64,000 nucleotides of DNA. Origin: Mayamaea pseudoterrestris. Lineage: Eukaryota > Bacillariophyta > Bacillariophyceae > Sellaphorales > Sellaphoraceae. This document shows, piece by piece, positions 20,643 through 30,582 of this stretch. The stretch is taken from positions 682,001-746,000 of the forward strand of contig BROI01000010.1 in the NCBI GenBank assembly GCA_027923505.1. The letters are read 5' to 3'. Position numbers and translations under genes: made by a program. Positions within the stretch are counted from its first letter, which is position 1; every line of letters starts with the position of its first letter. The notes under the pieces were generated by a model. That model was not told the DNA's origin. It saw only the letters and a list, made by a program, of their open reading frames with translations, and did not search any database.

Positions 20643-22022
20643 ATGAACTTGCATCGAATAGCGCACAGTCAGCGACTCAGATCCTTGTGCGCCATTGCTA
20701 TACTCGCGAGACCCGTCGCCTCATTTCGCGTGACACCAACAACCATTCTTGGCCGCCGGCTATACTCTGCAGCTTCAACAATCGACGACGATCCGCTCAA
20801 GTGGGAGAGAATGTATCAACAAGGACCCGTGTTTAATAAATCTTTCGTTGGCGAGGATGCACCGCCAAAAGACTCGTCAAGTCAGATCCGCGTCGTAACG
20901 TTTGATCTTGACGACACGATTTGGAGAACCGGCGTCACAATATCCGCGGCCAATGACGCATTAGCCTCGCATCTCGAGACTTTGCAAATAAGACAACCGA
21001 AACGAGTAGAAATTGTAATGGGAGAGCTCTTTCAAGCCGACAGACTTCGGTATGCTCCAGTGCTAGGCGACGAAGCATCGTCGCCCGTCCTTTTGACGCT
21101 TCTACGGATGGACGCTATATCTTACGTAGCCACGGAATACAATGACTTCACCATGGAGGACGCTCGATTCCTTGCAGATAACGCATTTCAAATATGGAAC
21201 CAGGCCCGCCATGATGCGATTGCGTCGTCCTTGGCCGACTCGGTCGTTGATTGTTTACACGCCATTTCAGAGTTAAAGACACTCACAGGTGATCGTGTCA
21301 TTATTGGTGCCATTACGGACGGAAATTCGGATCCGCAACTGGTGGAACACGTTGGAAAATTCTTTGACTTTTGCATAAATGCTGAGACGGTTGGTGTCGG
21401 CAAACCTCATCCACACATATATAAGCGAGCAATTGATTGGGTGCGACAGTCTGCTTCGTTTGCGAGCGACATTGACGCGCTCATTGATCCAGATACATTC
21501 ACGGTTGGCCCATGGTGGGTCCACATTGGCGATGACTTTGTCAAAGACATTGTAGCAGCAAAAGACTTTCGAATGCGTTCGATATGGTCGAGAGAATTGG
21601 TGTTGCACAAGCTTCTAGTTGCCAAGAATAGTGATGCGCCACATTTAGCAGAGCCCATCAAGTCCGTCAATGAGCTTGACGAAAAGATATCGTTGCAAGC
21701 GCCGGTTGTCAAGATGCAAATTGGATCGGGTGACTATTTGACGGAGACTATGCAAAAGGAATTTGCCGATCGTATCGTTGACAACTTTGTCGACATAGTG
21801 CGGGTTTTGACTGAATGGCACGAGGAAGGCATAGCTACTAGTACAAGTACGACTCCAGATGCAGATGCTGGCTTGGGGCTGCAAATTAATGATGCTCTAA
21901 CAACGCCTGCCTCCGAAATGCAGGCCGATACACCTGCCACCGAAATTAAGTTTTGCACCGTGTGCGGGCAAAAGTTGTTGAGCCATGCGAAATTCTGTTC
22001 ATCCTGCGGCGCGCCTTGCTAG
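20643..22022 (+). CDS. Plastid-targeted HAD-family hydrolase with C-terminal zinc ribbon
   Basis: A 459-residue HAD-superfamily phosphatase-like protein. The N-terminus is a signal peptide ending RPVAS|FRVTPTTILGRRLYSAAS, an ASAFAP-like plastid entry signal. HAD motif I is VVTFDLDDTIW, motif II is in GAITDGN, motif III Lys in VGVGKPHPHIYKRAI, and motif IV WWVHIGDDFVKDI, so catalysis is plausible. An all-alpha cap lies at about residues 110-205. The last 25 residues form a four-cysteine zinc ribbon (CTVCGQKLL...CSSCGAPC), an unusual tail for this fold. The substrate is unknown; soluble nucleotidase-like HADs are nearest by eye. The first true ATG is 20643. The gene is convergent with the TPR gene, 50 bp apart. 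Confidence 0.78.
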   Translation: MNLHRIAHSQRLRSLCAIAILARPVASFRVTPTTILGRRLYSAASTIDDDPLKWERMYQQGPVFNKSFVGEDAPPKDSSSQIRVVTFDLDDTIWRTGVTISAANDALASHLETLQIRQPKRVEIVMGELFQADRLRYAPVLGDEASSPVLLTLLRMDAISYVATEYNDFTMEDARFLADNAFQIWNQARHDAIASSLADSVVDCLHAISELKTLTGDRVIIGAITDGNSDPQLVEHVGKFFDFCINAETVGVGKPHPHIYKRAIDWVRQSASFASDIDALIDPDTFTVGPWWVHIGDDFVKDIVAAKDFRMRSIWSRELVLHKLLVAKNSDAPHLAEPIKSVNELDEKISLQAPVVKMQIGSGDYLTETMQKEFADRIVDNFVDIVRVLTEWHEEGIATSTSTTPDADAGLGLQINDALTTPASEMQADTPATEIKFCTVCGQKLLSHAKFCSSCGAPC

Positions 22023-22072
22023 CTGACATATCAATAATACGGCGTGTAATAAAACAAGCAAAGATAGCGATG

Positions 22073-24884
22073 TTATAATTGAACTCTATTTAAAGCCTTG
22101 AGTGCTCGCTGTGCTTCATTCAATCCTTCCACGTCCCTCGCCGTTCGACTTTTCTTGAACAGCTTTATAGAGTCCTCTAAAGCTCTCTCGGCATTGACAG
22201 GATCATCAGTTGCCAGAAGAACCTTTCCAAAAGTTAGTAGCGTACAAGCCGTCTCGTATTTCTCATCGCTGGCGTCTCGGTTGTAGGCTTTTAGAAGCTT
22301 GAGTAGAGCCTTGCGCGCTGCCATGAGCTTCGTCAATGATTCGATTGCCTGATTAAGTTCTTCGCAGTCGACAAGCTTCGCCGATTCTCTTTCCAGGCTT
22401 TCTATATCGCCCGAGATTCTCTGATGTTCAGCTCGTGGAAATCGTAATTGCTTGCAGGAGCGCTGACTACCGGGGTTTGAAGTATACAACTCGTCCTTGT
22501 CCGACTTATGCTCGTCGACGTGTTGTTCGGCAAGCTTTGACGTCTCGGCTAATTGTTTTCTTATCATTGATCTGATCGCATGGGTTTCTGGAAGACCTTA
22601 TTTGACAAGAAAGGAAAACAAAACATTCAGATTGGACTCCAAGAAATAAATCGAGATGACCTATTAACAACCTACCATGAGCTTCACAGTACGTCATGGC
22701 GTCCTCAAAAACTGCCCTGGCAGCTTCATATTCTCCCTTGGCCATGTGGACATTCCCTAATCCACGTAGGCACATCGCGCAATGCACCATATTTAAGCGC
22801 TTCTCAGCCCGATGTGCGTCGCTGAACAGCCGCAATTGCATTGACTCGCTGTATAAATTCAGCGCTTCTTCGAAGTCTCCAATCGTCTCGCGCACTTCAG
22901 CAATACAATATAGAGTGTGCGCCAACTGATCTTGACGCTCCGGGAGTACCCGTGACGGTCGACCAGGATGCGCCGCCTGGATAACGTGGCATCGATGCAA
23001 GGCCAGTGCTTCCCCATATACATTCAGCGCCTCGATATGCTTTCCACAATACATGTACGACTTCCCCAGTCGTCGCAAGGTGTCAGCAAAACCTTCCTCG
23101 TCTATCATGTCCCCAAATTGCTGAGATGATGCCCCGGATGTAATCTCCCTCTCCTTATTGGCTTCTCGCTGCATATCAACTGACCTCGAAAACGACGCCG
23201 CAGCCTTTTCATAATCCTTCAATGACGAGTAGCATTCTCCAAGGTTGCGATGAATTTGCGCCGCAATTTCAACAAATTCCCTCTCTTCTAGCATGGCGCA
23301 AGCCTCCAATGCATCATTCAGTAATACCATGGCTTCCATGTACTTTTTATGTCGAATCTCCAGCACAGCCATTTCGTTCAGCGTTGAACCAACCAAAGAT
23401 AATTGCTTTGCTCCGCGAAAAATGGCTATTGCACTATTGTAGTAGTCAATCGCCCTTCGTTCATCGGCTGCTGCATAAATGCGCGCTGCCTGTAGCAAGG
23501 TGTCGCCCGTGGTAGGATGCTGATCTCCCAGTACGCTCACAGCAATGTCCATGGCTTCTTGGATAAACTCACGCGAGGACTCTATTAAGCCGCGCTCAAG
23601 AGCTAGAGTCGCCAGTAAGCAGAGTGTATCGGCAATTTGAGGATGTTTTGGCCCCAGCACGCGTGTTTCAATCGTTAAAGCCTTTTGCACCTTAAGTGTT
23701 GTAGTTGTGAGTAAATCTTGTCGCTGTTTCAAATCTTGTTCTGCGTCAATATGTTTGCGCATCATGACAATTTGCTCATGCATGGCCTTGCGGTCGTCAA
23801 ACGATGCTTGCGACGCCTTCATTGTTTCGAGCAAATGACTCATTTCCTTTATCTGCTCCTTAGTTTCCTGCAATCGCTCTGGATACTTTTTATTTCGTTT
23901 ACTAAGAAAATGCAAGTGTCGTTCTAAAACGTCTCTACCTTCTTTGCCACAAGCAAGGGCCGTTGAGTAGTCGCCGCATCGCTCGCACATGATTGCCATT
24001 TTCGTACGAATTTCGCAGATACACTTTCCCACGTCCAGCCAGTCTTCGTGTAATCGCGAATGGATTGATTGAATTGTCGTTGGGTGCTTGTCATTGACTT
24101 GCTTCAGCTGCAATTTAATCTTGGCAGTCTCTGACCGTGTCAACTTCAATGCAATGCGATACTGCGTAAAGGCAGCCTCGTCGTTGCCATGCGCCGCATG
24201 GTCATCAGCGCGAGCAATCCAAAGAGAAATGCGATCGCGCACCGTTGCGGGTTGTGGTTGCGACAATTTGTGACTTGGATGATGGTTGTGGCGAAAATGA
24301 TCAGATGCATGAGAGGAGGATCCATTTGTTTCTGCCCCAGTCAAAGCTGTTTTTGGACTAATGATGCTCGACGTGAATAATTGAAGTTTGTCTTTGGACT
24401 TTGCTGGAATTACCAATTCCTTGGGAGACGTCGCAGACTCCCTCATTGACTGTGAGTTACTAATCGCACGAGGAGGACTGAGGCTATTTGGATCTATCTG
24501 TTCCTCGTCAAAGGAACTATCCACCTCGCTCGAGTCACTCTCATCCAGTGTCGGTAACCGGTTCGCTCCATATTGGCGGTTGCGTCGACCGGTCATTTTA
24601 GTACTTGGTCGAAAAATGTGATTAATACTTGAAGCCGCATCAGCAGCTTCATCCGCGACAAGAGATGCGGATAACGACGGAGCATTTGCATATTCCGGTG
24701 ATTGTTCCATGGCCTCGGCGCTAACCTGTTTCGTCTTCTTCTTCATAGATAAAATTCCTTGGAACCTTCCGGTAGACGATTTGCTGTCGGTAGAGCAAGG
24801 CTCAGCGTCGACGATTGTATAGTCCAGCTGACTCCCGTTGCTGCTGCAACCGGTAGTACTTCTCGCTACCGCTATGCTTTCCAT
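22073..24884 (-). CDS. TPR-repeat protein, kinesin-light-chain-like
   Basis: Two exons (24884-22676 and 22587-22073) joined by an 88-nt intron (CATG|GTAGGT ... TCCAG|AA) give about 907 residues. Residues 1-220 are Ser/Asp-rich and probably disordered. From about 220 to the end is helical, with many tetratricopeptide repeats of the kinesin-light-chain/NPHP3 type, for example LGPKHPQIADTLCLLATLAL, LGDQHPTTGDTLLQAARIYA and LGKSYMYCGKHIEALNVYGEAL. A coiled-coil segment with RQDLL lies before the repeats. Such proteins are cargo or scaffold adaptors; no partner can be inferred. The C-terminal exon adds another helical coiled region. Confidence 0.72.
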
Positions 24885-25370
24885 TCCGAGAATTGACCGT
24901 GCTCACCCCACTAAAACCAAAAAGGGGAGCCAAACTTGCTCTTCGAGCGTCGAATCACTCGAGTGATAAGACAAGACCAAGTGTGATGGCCTCGCGCTCC
25001 TCATGGTCGGTTCGACTCGGACACAGTGCGGCGCAACGCGCAAGCCGGCTCATGGAACGCTTCAGGGTCAACAATTTTCACCTGTTTTCAATTACGTCAT
25101 AAGGCAATATTGCGAAACGAGTGCCAGTGTCAATTACGTCACAAGGCAATATTGTGAAACGAGTGCCAGTGTCAATTACGTCACAAGGCTATATTGTGAA
25201 ACGAGTGCCAGTGTCAATTACGTCACAATGTGCAATAGAGAAACGAGTGCCTGCAACTCGTCGAAACAAAGCCACTCGACATGGGCTCATTTCCACGAAC
25301 CATTTTGTGCCGCTTTCATCGTTTATCTCAAGTTAATTGACGGCCCAATCAAGCATCTATTCGTCCCCTT
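24885..25370. promoter_or_regulatory. Upstream region of TPR gene with 42-bp repeats
   Basis: This 486-bp region separates the divergent TPR gene and the decayed HAD gene. It holds the 42-bp tandem array at 25089-25251. AACCGGTAGTACTT just inside the TPR gene start (about 24849) is a near match to the TACCGGTA motif. Nothing else was recognised. Confidence 0.4.
25089..25251. repeat. 42-bp tandem repeats, each with an ACGTCA element
   Basis: Units start at 25089, 25131, 25173 and 25215 (CAATTACGTCA...). The first three are nearly identical; the fourth is diverged and slightly short. ACGTCA occurs at 25094, 25136, 25178 and 25220, always 42 bp apart. ACGTCA/TGACGT is the core bound by CRE/ATF bZIP factors and, in diatoms, forms CO2/cAMP-responsive elements. 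Such a role here is inference. Confidence 0.88.
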
Positions 25371-26182
25371 ATGGGCACTTGGCCAAAGTTTCGTCGTAAG
25401 CGACTGCGAGTTATCACAATGGACGTCACTGGAACGGTCATTTCCTTTCGCGGAACACTCGAGGAAAGTACACTGCCTTGGATCGGCACAATGTTGGCGC
25501 GCCGACTTGCCCATAGCACCAGCCTTTTCGCAAGCCTATCGAGAAATAAGAGCAAATTATTCGTGCTATGGTGGGCAGATGATCACTGCGAAGGATTGAT
25601 GGCGTTAGTGTGTGACACTAGACACGATCCTTTACACTTGCGGGCGCCAACAGGACGGACGACCAGGCGGAACGAGTCTTCACATAATATTTACAGTCGA
25701 TTTGGAAGTCACTCGGCCTACGAGATGTTCGATGATGCTTTACCATTTCTGCAGTGGTCACAGCGCAGTAAGTTGGTGCGTGGAAGTCTTTAAAAGGCAG
25801 GTGAAAGATACGGCGACTCCATTCTTCCGATGCTTGATGCTTGGTGTAACACCAGATACGCTGCAGTTCTCATGCTCTAGTAAGGATTTGGGACTCTAAA
25901 TACCTGGTGTGCGTTTCTACTCAGCAGCCTTATGTCGAGCGGAACTGTCGCTGATTTATCAAGCGCCGGACGACAAACTTCTCCCTGCCCACGTGTTGCA
26001 CATTGGGAACGACTACAATAAGACTTTGAAGGCGCACGGCGTGCTGGAAGACATGCCGTTTGTTGGATCGGTACAACGAAGTAGAAAAGGCGGCGGAGTG
26101 GAGACGGCGAGATGCACGTGTATTTCGTGATTTGATCGATGTCGTCTATTGGATTGGGGCTAGTGACGCCAGGCTAGGGTGA
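25371..26182 (+). pseudogene. Decayed HDHD3-like HAD phosphatase gene
   Basis: Fragments of one HDHD3-like HAD hydrolase lie in the right order but in different frames. They include VITMDVTGTVISFRGTLEE (motif I), FSQAYREIRANYSCYGGQMI, FGSHSAYEMFDDALPFLQW, TPDTLQFSCSSKDLG, LLPAHVLHIGNDYNK (motif IV region) and VFRDLIDVVYWIGAS at the end. By-eye alignment suggests at least four frame changes, including a 7-bp duplication (GATGCTT) near 25835, and at least three in-frame stops. Introns do not explain this, because stops interrupt conserved segments without splice sites. It is a host gene that has lost coding capacity, or (less likely) a badly sequenced one. No intact HDHD3 copy is in the window. 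Confidence 0.8.
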
Positions 26183-26391
26183 TTGCATGGATAGTTACTG
26201 TTCAATATATATGATGGAGGGAAGAGGCTAGTTGTGATGCTATTTCGATCGAGGTATGCCATTGACAAAAAACAATTAAAAGACTATGCTAGTTGGCCGA
26301 CGCTTCAATGTTCAAGTGACTTTGCGAGGGACACACACACTGGCTCTAGTTTGTAAATACAGTGATAAAATCTATTATGAAAAATTATATG

Positions 26392-29145
26392 TTAACAGGC
26401 CGAATGGCACTTGTATTCAGCCGAAAAGGTTGCTTCGCCAGCAGTTAAGCTGCGCAAGATATTAGCATAGCCCAGAATCTCAACAAGAGGAACTTCTCCT
26501 CTGACGAGTGCTTTCGCTGACACGCCGTCTGTCTGATCACCTAAAAGAACATTTTCGACTCTCCCTCGCCTGCTGGTCAAATCCGATAGTACACTTCCAA
26601 CTTGCTCGTTTGGTAGCGATATTTCTATATTCATTGTCGGCTCAAGCACCTTGCATAACTGCTGCGACTTTGATAGAGCTGTCGACACTGCATTAGCAGC
26701 GACAGCTCGAAGTGTTCCTGGCATTGATTGGAACGACGCAGATCCTCCTTCGGCGTCTATGTCAACAATGACGCATCGAACGTTCGTGAGAGCGTACGAT
26801 CCTATTGGACCACGCTGCAGCGCACCTTGGCAGCTCTGTATTAACGCTTTGACGACTTCGGAAGAAATCAGCAAATCTTCCTCGCGCGCTTCAGGATCCA
26901 GACCAAGAAACTCGCGAGCTTTCTCGCCGATTATTACAACAGGATCAGAGAGAATCATACAGGCCGAATCATCTGCAACTGATAAAGTACAAGTCGGTTC
27001 AAGCAACACATGAACCGCTCCTTGAAGTCGGGTACCTCCAAATGTGCGATCGTACTCGACTAAACCGCCAGTGTGGACAATTTCTGTTATTGTTTCTCGG
27101 TATGCCACCGAGGGAGCGCTTACCATGACGTTCAGCCCATATTCGCGTCGCAAGCGATCTAGCGTTACTTCAATATGGAGCTCGCCAAGTCCGCTCAACA
27201 AAGTTGAGGACCCCGTCTCCTCAATCACAAGACTCGGATCTTCCACTGCGAGTAATACAAGAGCAGATGACAGACGACCCTGAGTTTCCGTCGACTCAGC
27301 TTCTATACGAACAGTCAGAACAGGCTTGGGTGACGAAACGCCAGCTAAGCAAACTGGCAAATCCCTGTTATCCTTTCGCTTCTTTAGCTCGGGCGCCACA
27401 ACAATTGTGTCGCCAGTAACCACTCCTTTTAAACCGACCAGCGCGCATACATCACCGCTTCTGCATACTCCGTCCTGTAAGTGTCCAAACCTTCCACCTG
27501 CTAGTTCTAGCATTCCACCGACACGCTCAATACGAGGTGGAGCCGGTGATTGGCCGATGACAGGAGGAGACGTTGCATGGAGCACGTCGCGATCTTTTAT
27601 CTCACCAGAATAAACGCGAGCAAACACGACCCTGCCATCGCCACTTCCACCACGGCCCTTCATATGAACAACCTTGAATGCAAGAGCAAGCATAGAAGGA
27701 TGCAACGGATGTCCAAGAGTGATTGATGAAGGTGACGTTGATTGTTGCACGGCCATCTTCTCCGAGTCATTCAGTATTGTCAGTGGGGGAGGCGTTCGAT
27801 CGAGGGGCGACGGAAGCAGATCCGCGATGCAGTCCAAGAGAGGCTCCACACCCTTACCTCGAACAGCAGCTGACGCTAACACGGGAAGGATTTGATGGCT
27901 GAGCGTCGCTTTGCGCAAAGCAAGTAGTAATTCTGCATTAGAAGGCTCTTCATCGTTTAGGTAGTACGCTTCCATGCGTTCATCCGTTTCCGCGAGCGAT
28001 TCAATCAGATTCTTCCGCGCATACACGGCCTCGCGTGTTATTTGGCAGTCCACATCAATAAGTTTGTTGGTGCGATCGTCCAACAGCTTGGTGACGCGCG
28101 GCACAAAATCGTCGACCAATAACCCGCTGCCTTGCTCTGGCCAGGTGATGGCTCGCATGTGAATCAAATCCACGACGCCGATAAACTCACCACCCACTGG
28201 ATTCAAGTCCTCTGCAGATACCGCAACGAAATTGTCTTTAAACAAGTGGGACTGATTTGATTTGTTCAATGTCGACTTATATATTGGAATTTGAATCGCA
28301 AGCGGTCTGGCACCAGACAACTTTGATCGCAGACTTTGTATGGCTCTTGCAAAACTTGCTCCTTCCTTGTCCATCTTGTTGACAAGTGCTAGACATGGAA
28401 GCGGCTCATGCGCATGATCCTGTCGTTTTGAAGTCTTGATCGGGTGCATTTCGTGGTTGTTGGCAAAGCGCTTCGTCATGGCTCGCCACACCGTTTCCGT
28501 CTGCGCTTGAACTCCAGCGACGGCATCCACGACAAGAATGGCACCATCCAATACGGCAACGCTACGATTGACCTCAGCAGAGAAATCAACGTGACCAGGA
28601 GTGTCAATGAGACTTATAGTAACATTGTCATTGATCGTCTTGATTGTATCATGGTGTAGCTTGCGCTGCCGCTGACTGTTATGCCACTTCCATTCAAACG
28701 AAACAGCAGCAGCTTGAATCGTGATGCCTCGCTCTCTTTCAGCTGGTAGAAAATCCGTAATGGTGGTTCCATCGTCCACGGAACCAGCGCGTCGAACAAC
28801 CCCCGCCAGTGCAAGCATGCGCTCCGTCACAGTCGTCTTGCCGGCATCCACGTGGGCAAAGACGCCAACGTTTCGAACATGCTGAAGGCGGTGAATCTCA
28901 TTCTGAAGTTGAATATCTACATGATCGTCATCGTATGACGTCAAAGCTGCTGTTGATTTGCATCTCCTTGACGGATCCAATTGACTGTGAGTCCAGTTGG
29001 GATTGACAAGAATTTTGGAGGAAAAGCAAGCACCTTTTATTCTCGTAGTTACGTCATGCTCGGGCAATCCTACGGCTAATGCAGTAGCAAGTCGCCTCTT
29101 TATGTCTCGGCTCACTCGATGAATAGCTCGAGTACTTCGCAACAT
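26392..29145 (-). CDS. Mitochondrial elongation factor G2 (ribosome recycling GTPase, GFM2/RRF2-like)
   Basis: A 917-residue single-exon translational GTPase. EF-G2 of mitochondria works with ribosome recycling factor to split ribosomes after termination. Motifs are G1 AHVDAGKTTVTERM, switch I ERERGITIQAAAVSFEW, G3 DTPGHVDFSAEV and G4 LVNKMD. GSVDDGTTITDF matches the GFM2 group (VDDG-T-TDF) rather than EF-G1. Domain II is around GRVVFARVYSGEIKD, domain III/IV around GLGELHIEVTLDRLRREYG, domain V near the C-terminus (PTMNIEISLPNEQVGSVLSDL). The first about 45 residues are basic and Asp-poor, fitting a mitochondrial presequence. Some inserts (residues about 245-300) lengthen it relative to human GFM2. 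Confidence 0.9.
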   Translation of the reverse strand: MLRSTRAIHRVSRDIKRRLATALAVGLPEHDVTTRIKGACFSSKILVNPNWTHSQLDPSRRCKSTAALTSYDDDHVDIQLQNEIHRLQHVRNVGVFAHVDAGKTTVTERMLALAGVVRRAGSVDDGTTITDFLPAERERGITIQAAAVSFEWKWHNSQRQRKLHHDTIKTINDNVTISLIDTPGHVDFSAEVNRSVAVLDGAILVVDAVAGVQAQTETVWRAMTKRFANNHEMHPIKTSKRQDHAHEPLPCLALVNKMDKEGASFARAIQSLRSKLSGARPLAIQIPIYKSTLNKSNQSHLFKDNFVAVSAEDLNPVGGEFIGVVDLIHMRAITWPEQGSGLLVDDFVPRVTKLLDDRTNKLIDVDCQITREAVYARKNLIESLAETDERMEAYYLNDEEPSNAELLLALRKATLSHQILPVLASAAVRGKGVEPLLDCIADLLPSPLDRTPPPLTILNDSEKMAVQQSTSPSSITLGHPLHPSMLALAFKVVHMKGRGGSGDGRVVFARVYSGEIKDRDVLHATSPPVIGQSPAPPRIERVGGMLELAGGRFGHLQDGVCRSGDVCALVGLKGVVTGDTIVVAPELKKRKDNRDLPVCLAGVSSPKPVLTVRIEAESTETQGRLSSALVLLAVEDPSLVIEETGSSTLLSGLGELHIEVTLDRLRREYGLNVMVSAPSVAYRETITEIVHTGGLVEYDRTFGGTRLQGAVHVLLEPTCTLSVADDSACMILSDPVVIIGEKAREFLGLDPEAREEDLLISSEVVKALIQSCQGALQRGPIGSYALTNVRCVIVDIDAEGGSASFQSMPGTLRAVAANAVSTALSKSQQLCKVLEPTMNIEISLPNEQVGSVLSDLTSRRGRVENVLLGDQTDGVSAKALVRGEVPLVEILGYANILRSLTAGEATFSAEYKCHSAC

Positions 29146-29742
29146 GTTTCTTTACGAAACAATATATAGAGTAGTATATGGTACCAGTAGTACGAGTAGC
29201 TGCTAAACGCCATTGGTTGTGGAGGCCATGGTGTTGGCGCGAGCGAACGATTGGCGCTTGCCAGCCGGGACTCTTGTCGCATTGGCACAGAAACAATACG
29301 GTGCAGTAATGCACCCGTTGCTATTCGCAAGAAGCCATGCCATTTCACAAATATGACTACATGGGCATTCCTGCATCAAAACACACTAACTTACAGAAGT
29401 CATGACCTCAAGTTACGCTTACAGCGCCACCAGTAGTTGTTGTGGCGTCATGAGAATAGTACACTCGTACCTCAGACCTTGAGGTCCTGAGGTGGATTTT
29501 TCGTAGTGATATAGCTGGTCAATGGGTTATACGTTATAAGAAAAACTAGTTCACTCTCATTATCTTGTTTGACAGTTGTCGTGGCTTGGAGTTTACGTAG
29601 ATGAAGAGTGTGATAAACGCACTACCATGTCAACCCATTCAACATATCACACGTCACAGTCGTTTCGAAGGCAAGCACACGCGAGTCAGAGGAAGATACA
29701 GTATCAAGTTACAAGAACAATCATTGTTACCTAATGAATCAA
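29146..29742. other. Intergenic stretch with one imperfect dyad
   Basis: This 597-bp region is the promoter side of EF-G2 and the 3' side of the next minus-strand gene. A dyad spans 29470-29492 (arms CCTCAGACCT and AGGTCCTGAGG, one extra base). Nothing else was recognised. Confidence 0.4.
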
Positions 29743-30222
29743 TTAAATCCAATGACTTCCTCCCGTTATATAGATGAGACGAACAAGCTGTTGCGTGACG
29801 AGCACCAGCACAAACATGTACCCGCCTACCAACAAGGCTTCTGCCGTTTCGTAATCATTCTTTACAAAGTAAGCGAGTCGATATTCAATAGAGTCTTTTA
29901 AGCTGTCGTCGGAGTCTTTGATAGAGTCCAAAATGGCGTCAGGATCGTAAAAAGGTCGGTCTAGAAATGCTTGGATTTGTTCGTCCAAGTCGCCACAAGT
30001 GTCGTCATTCTCCACTGCTTGTAGGGTTAGAGGATTTCTCATTGTAGGCATCTCCTGCAGTGATGCAAAATGGTTTTCAACGAAACTTCTCTTTCGTTGC
30101 GTTTGCGTCGTACATGGCCGAAGGAACGTCCGTTTCCGTTCCATCGAATTTGAAAAGGCCAGAGCGACGTAACTGTCTATGCACCAGAAGACCGCGAATT
30201 GGAGTAGTACAACTTGCTTCAT
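29743..30222 (-). CDS. Small plastid-targeted membrane protein, unknown
   Basis: A 159-residue protein I do not recognise. It begins with a signal peptide (KQVVLLQFAVFWCIDSYVALA|FSNS) carrying Phe at the +1 site, the signature of plastid import in secondary red algae. A basic, Ser/Thr-bearing stretch follows as transit peptide. The middle is acidic (DTCGDLDEQIQAFLDRPFYDPDAILDS in part), and residues about 132-150 form one membrane span (GGYMFVLVLVTQQLVRLIY). It is probably anchored in a plastid membrane. It is divergent from PEX3. Confidence 0.6.
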   Translation of the reverse strand: MKQVVLLQFAVFWCIDSYVALAFSNSMERKRTFLRPCTTQTQRKRSFVENHFASLQEMPTMRNPLTLQAVENDDTCGDLDEQIQAFLDRPFYDPDAILDSIKDSDDSLKDSIEYRLAYFVKNDYETAEALLVGGYMFVLVLVTQQLVRLIYITGGSHWI

Positions 30223-30582
30223 ATTTTTTGTGGAGATAATGAGCTGTCATCTACTTTGATGAGCTCGTCGGGACTGTCAAAATGATCGTGGAATGGCAAA
30301 GAAACCAACGCGTCGCATCGCGCTCGACATTCGAATTCAAAATCGTGTCGCATCGGTAGATCTTCCCCTTGTCACACGGCGCGTCGATTCGTTCATTCAG
30401 TGATCAAGCCACGGCTCGCAATGCCCACGAGCTGCTGCTATCCATCTACCACACCTGTTGCCAATGTCTTCCAAGGGTTACTTGTTCTTCATAAGTACAG
30501 GTGCTTTGATGATCAAGCCAATTGGATAATTGTCACTTCTATGCTTCGATATTTGCTTCGAACATAACTCAAGTTACACAAG
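30223..30582. promoter_or_regulatory. Shared promoter region, plastid protein / PEX3
   Basis: This 360-bp region lies between divergent starts. No repeats, dyads or known motifs stand out. Confidence 0.35.

Noticed and set aside
25010-25025. GGTTCGACTCGG as a tRNA B box
   Set aside because: No A box, acceptor stem or cloverleaf could be formed around it.
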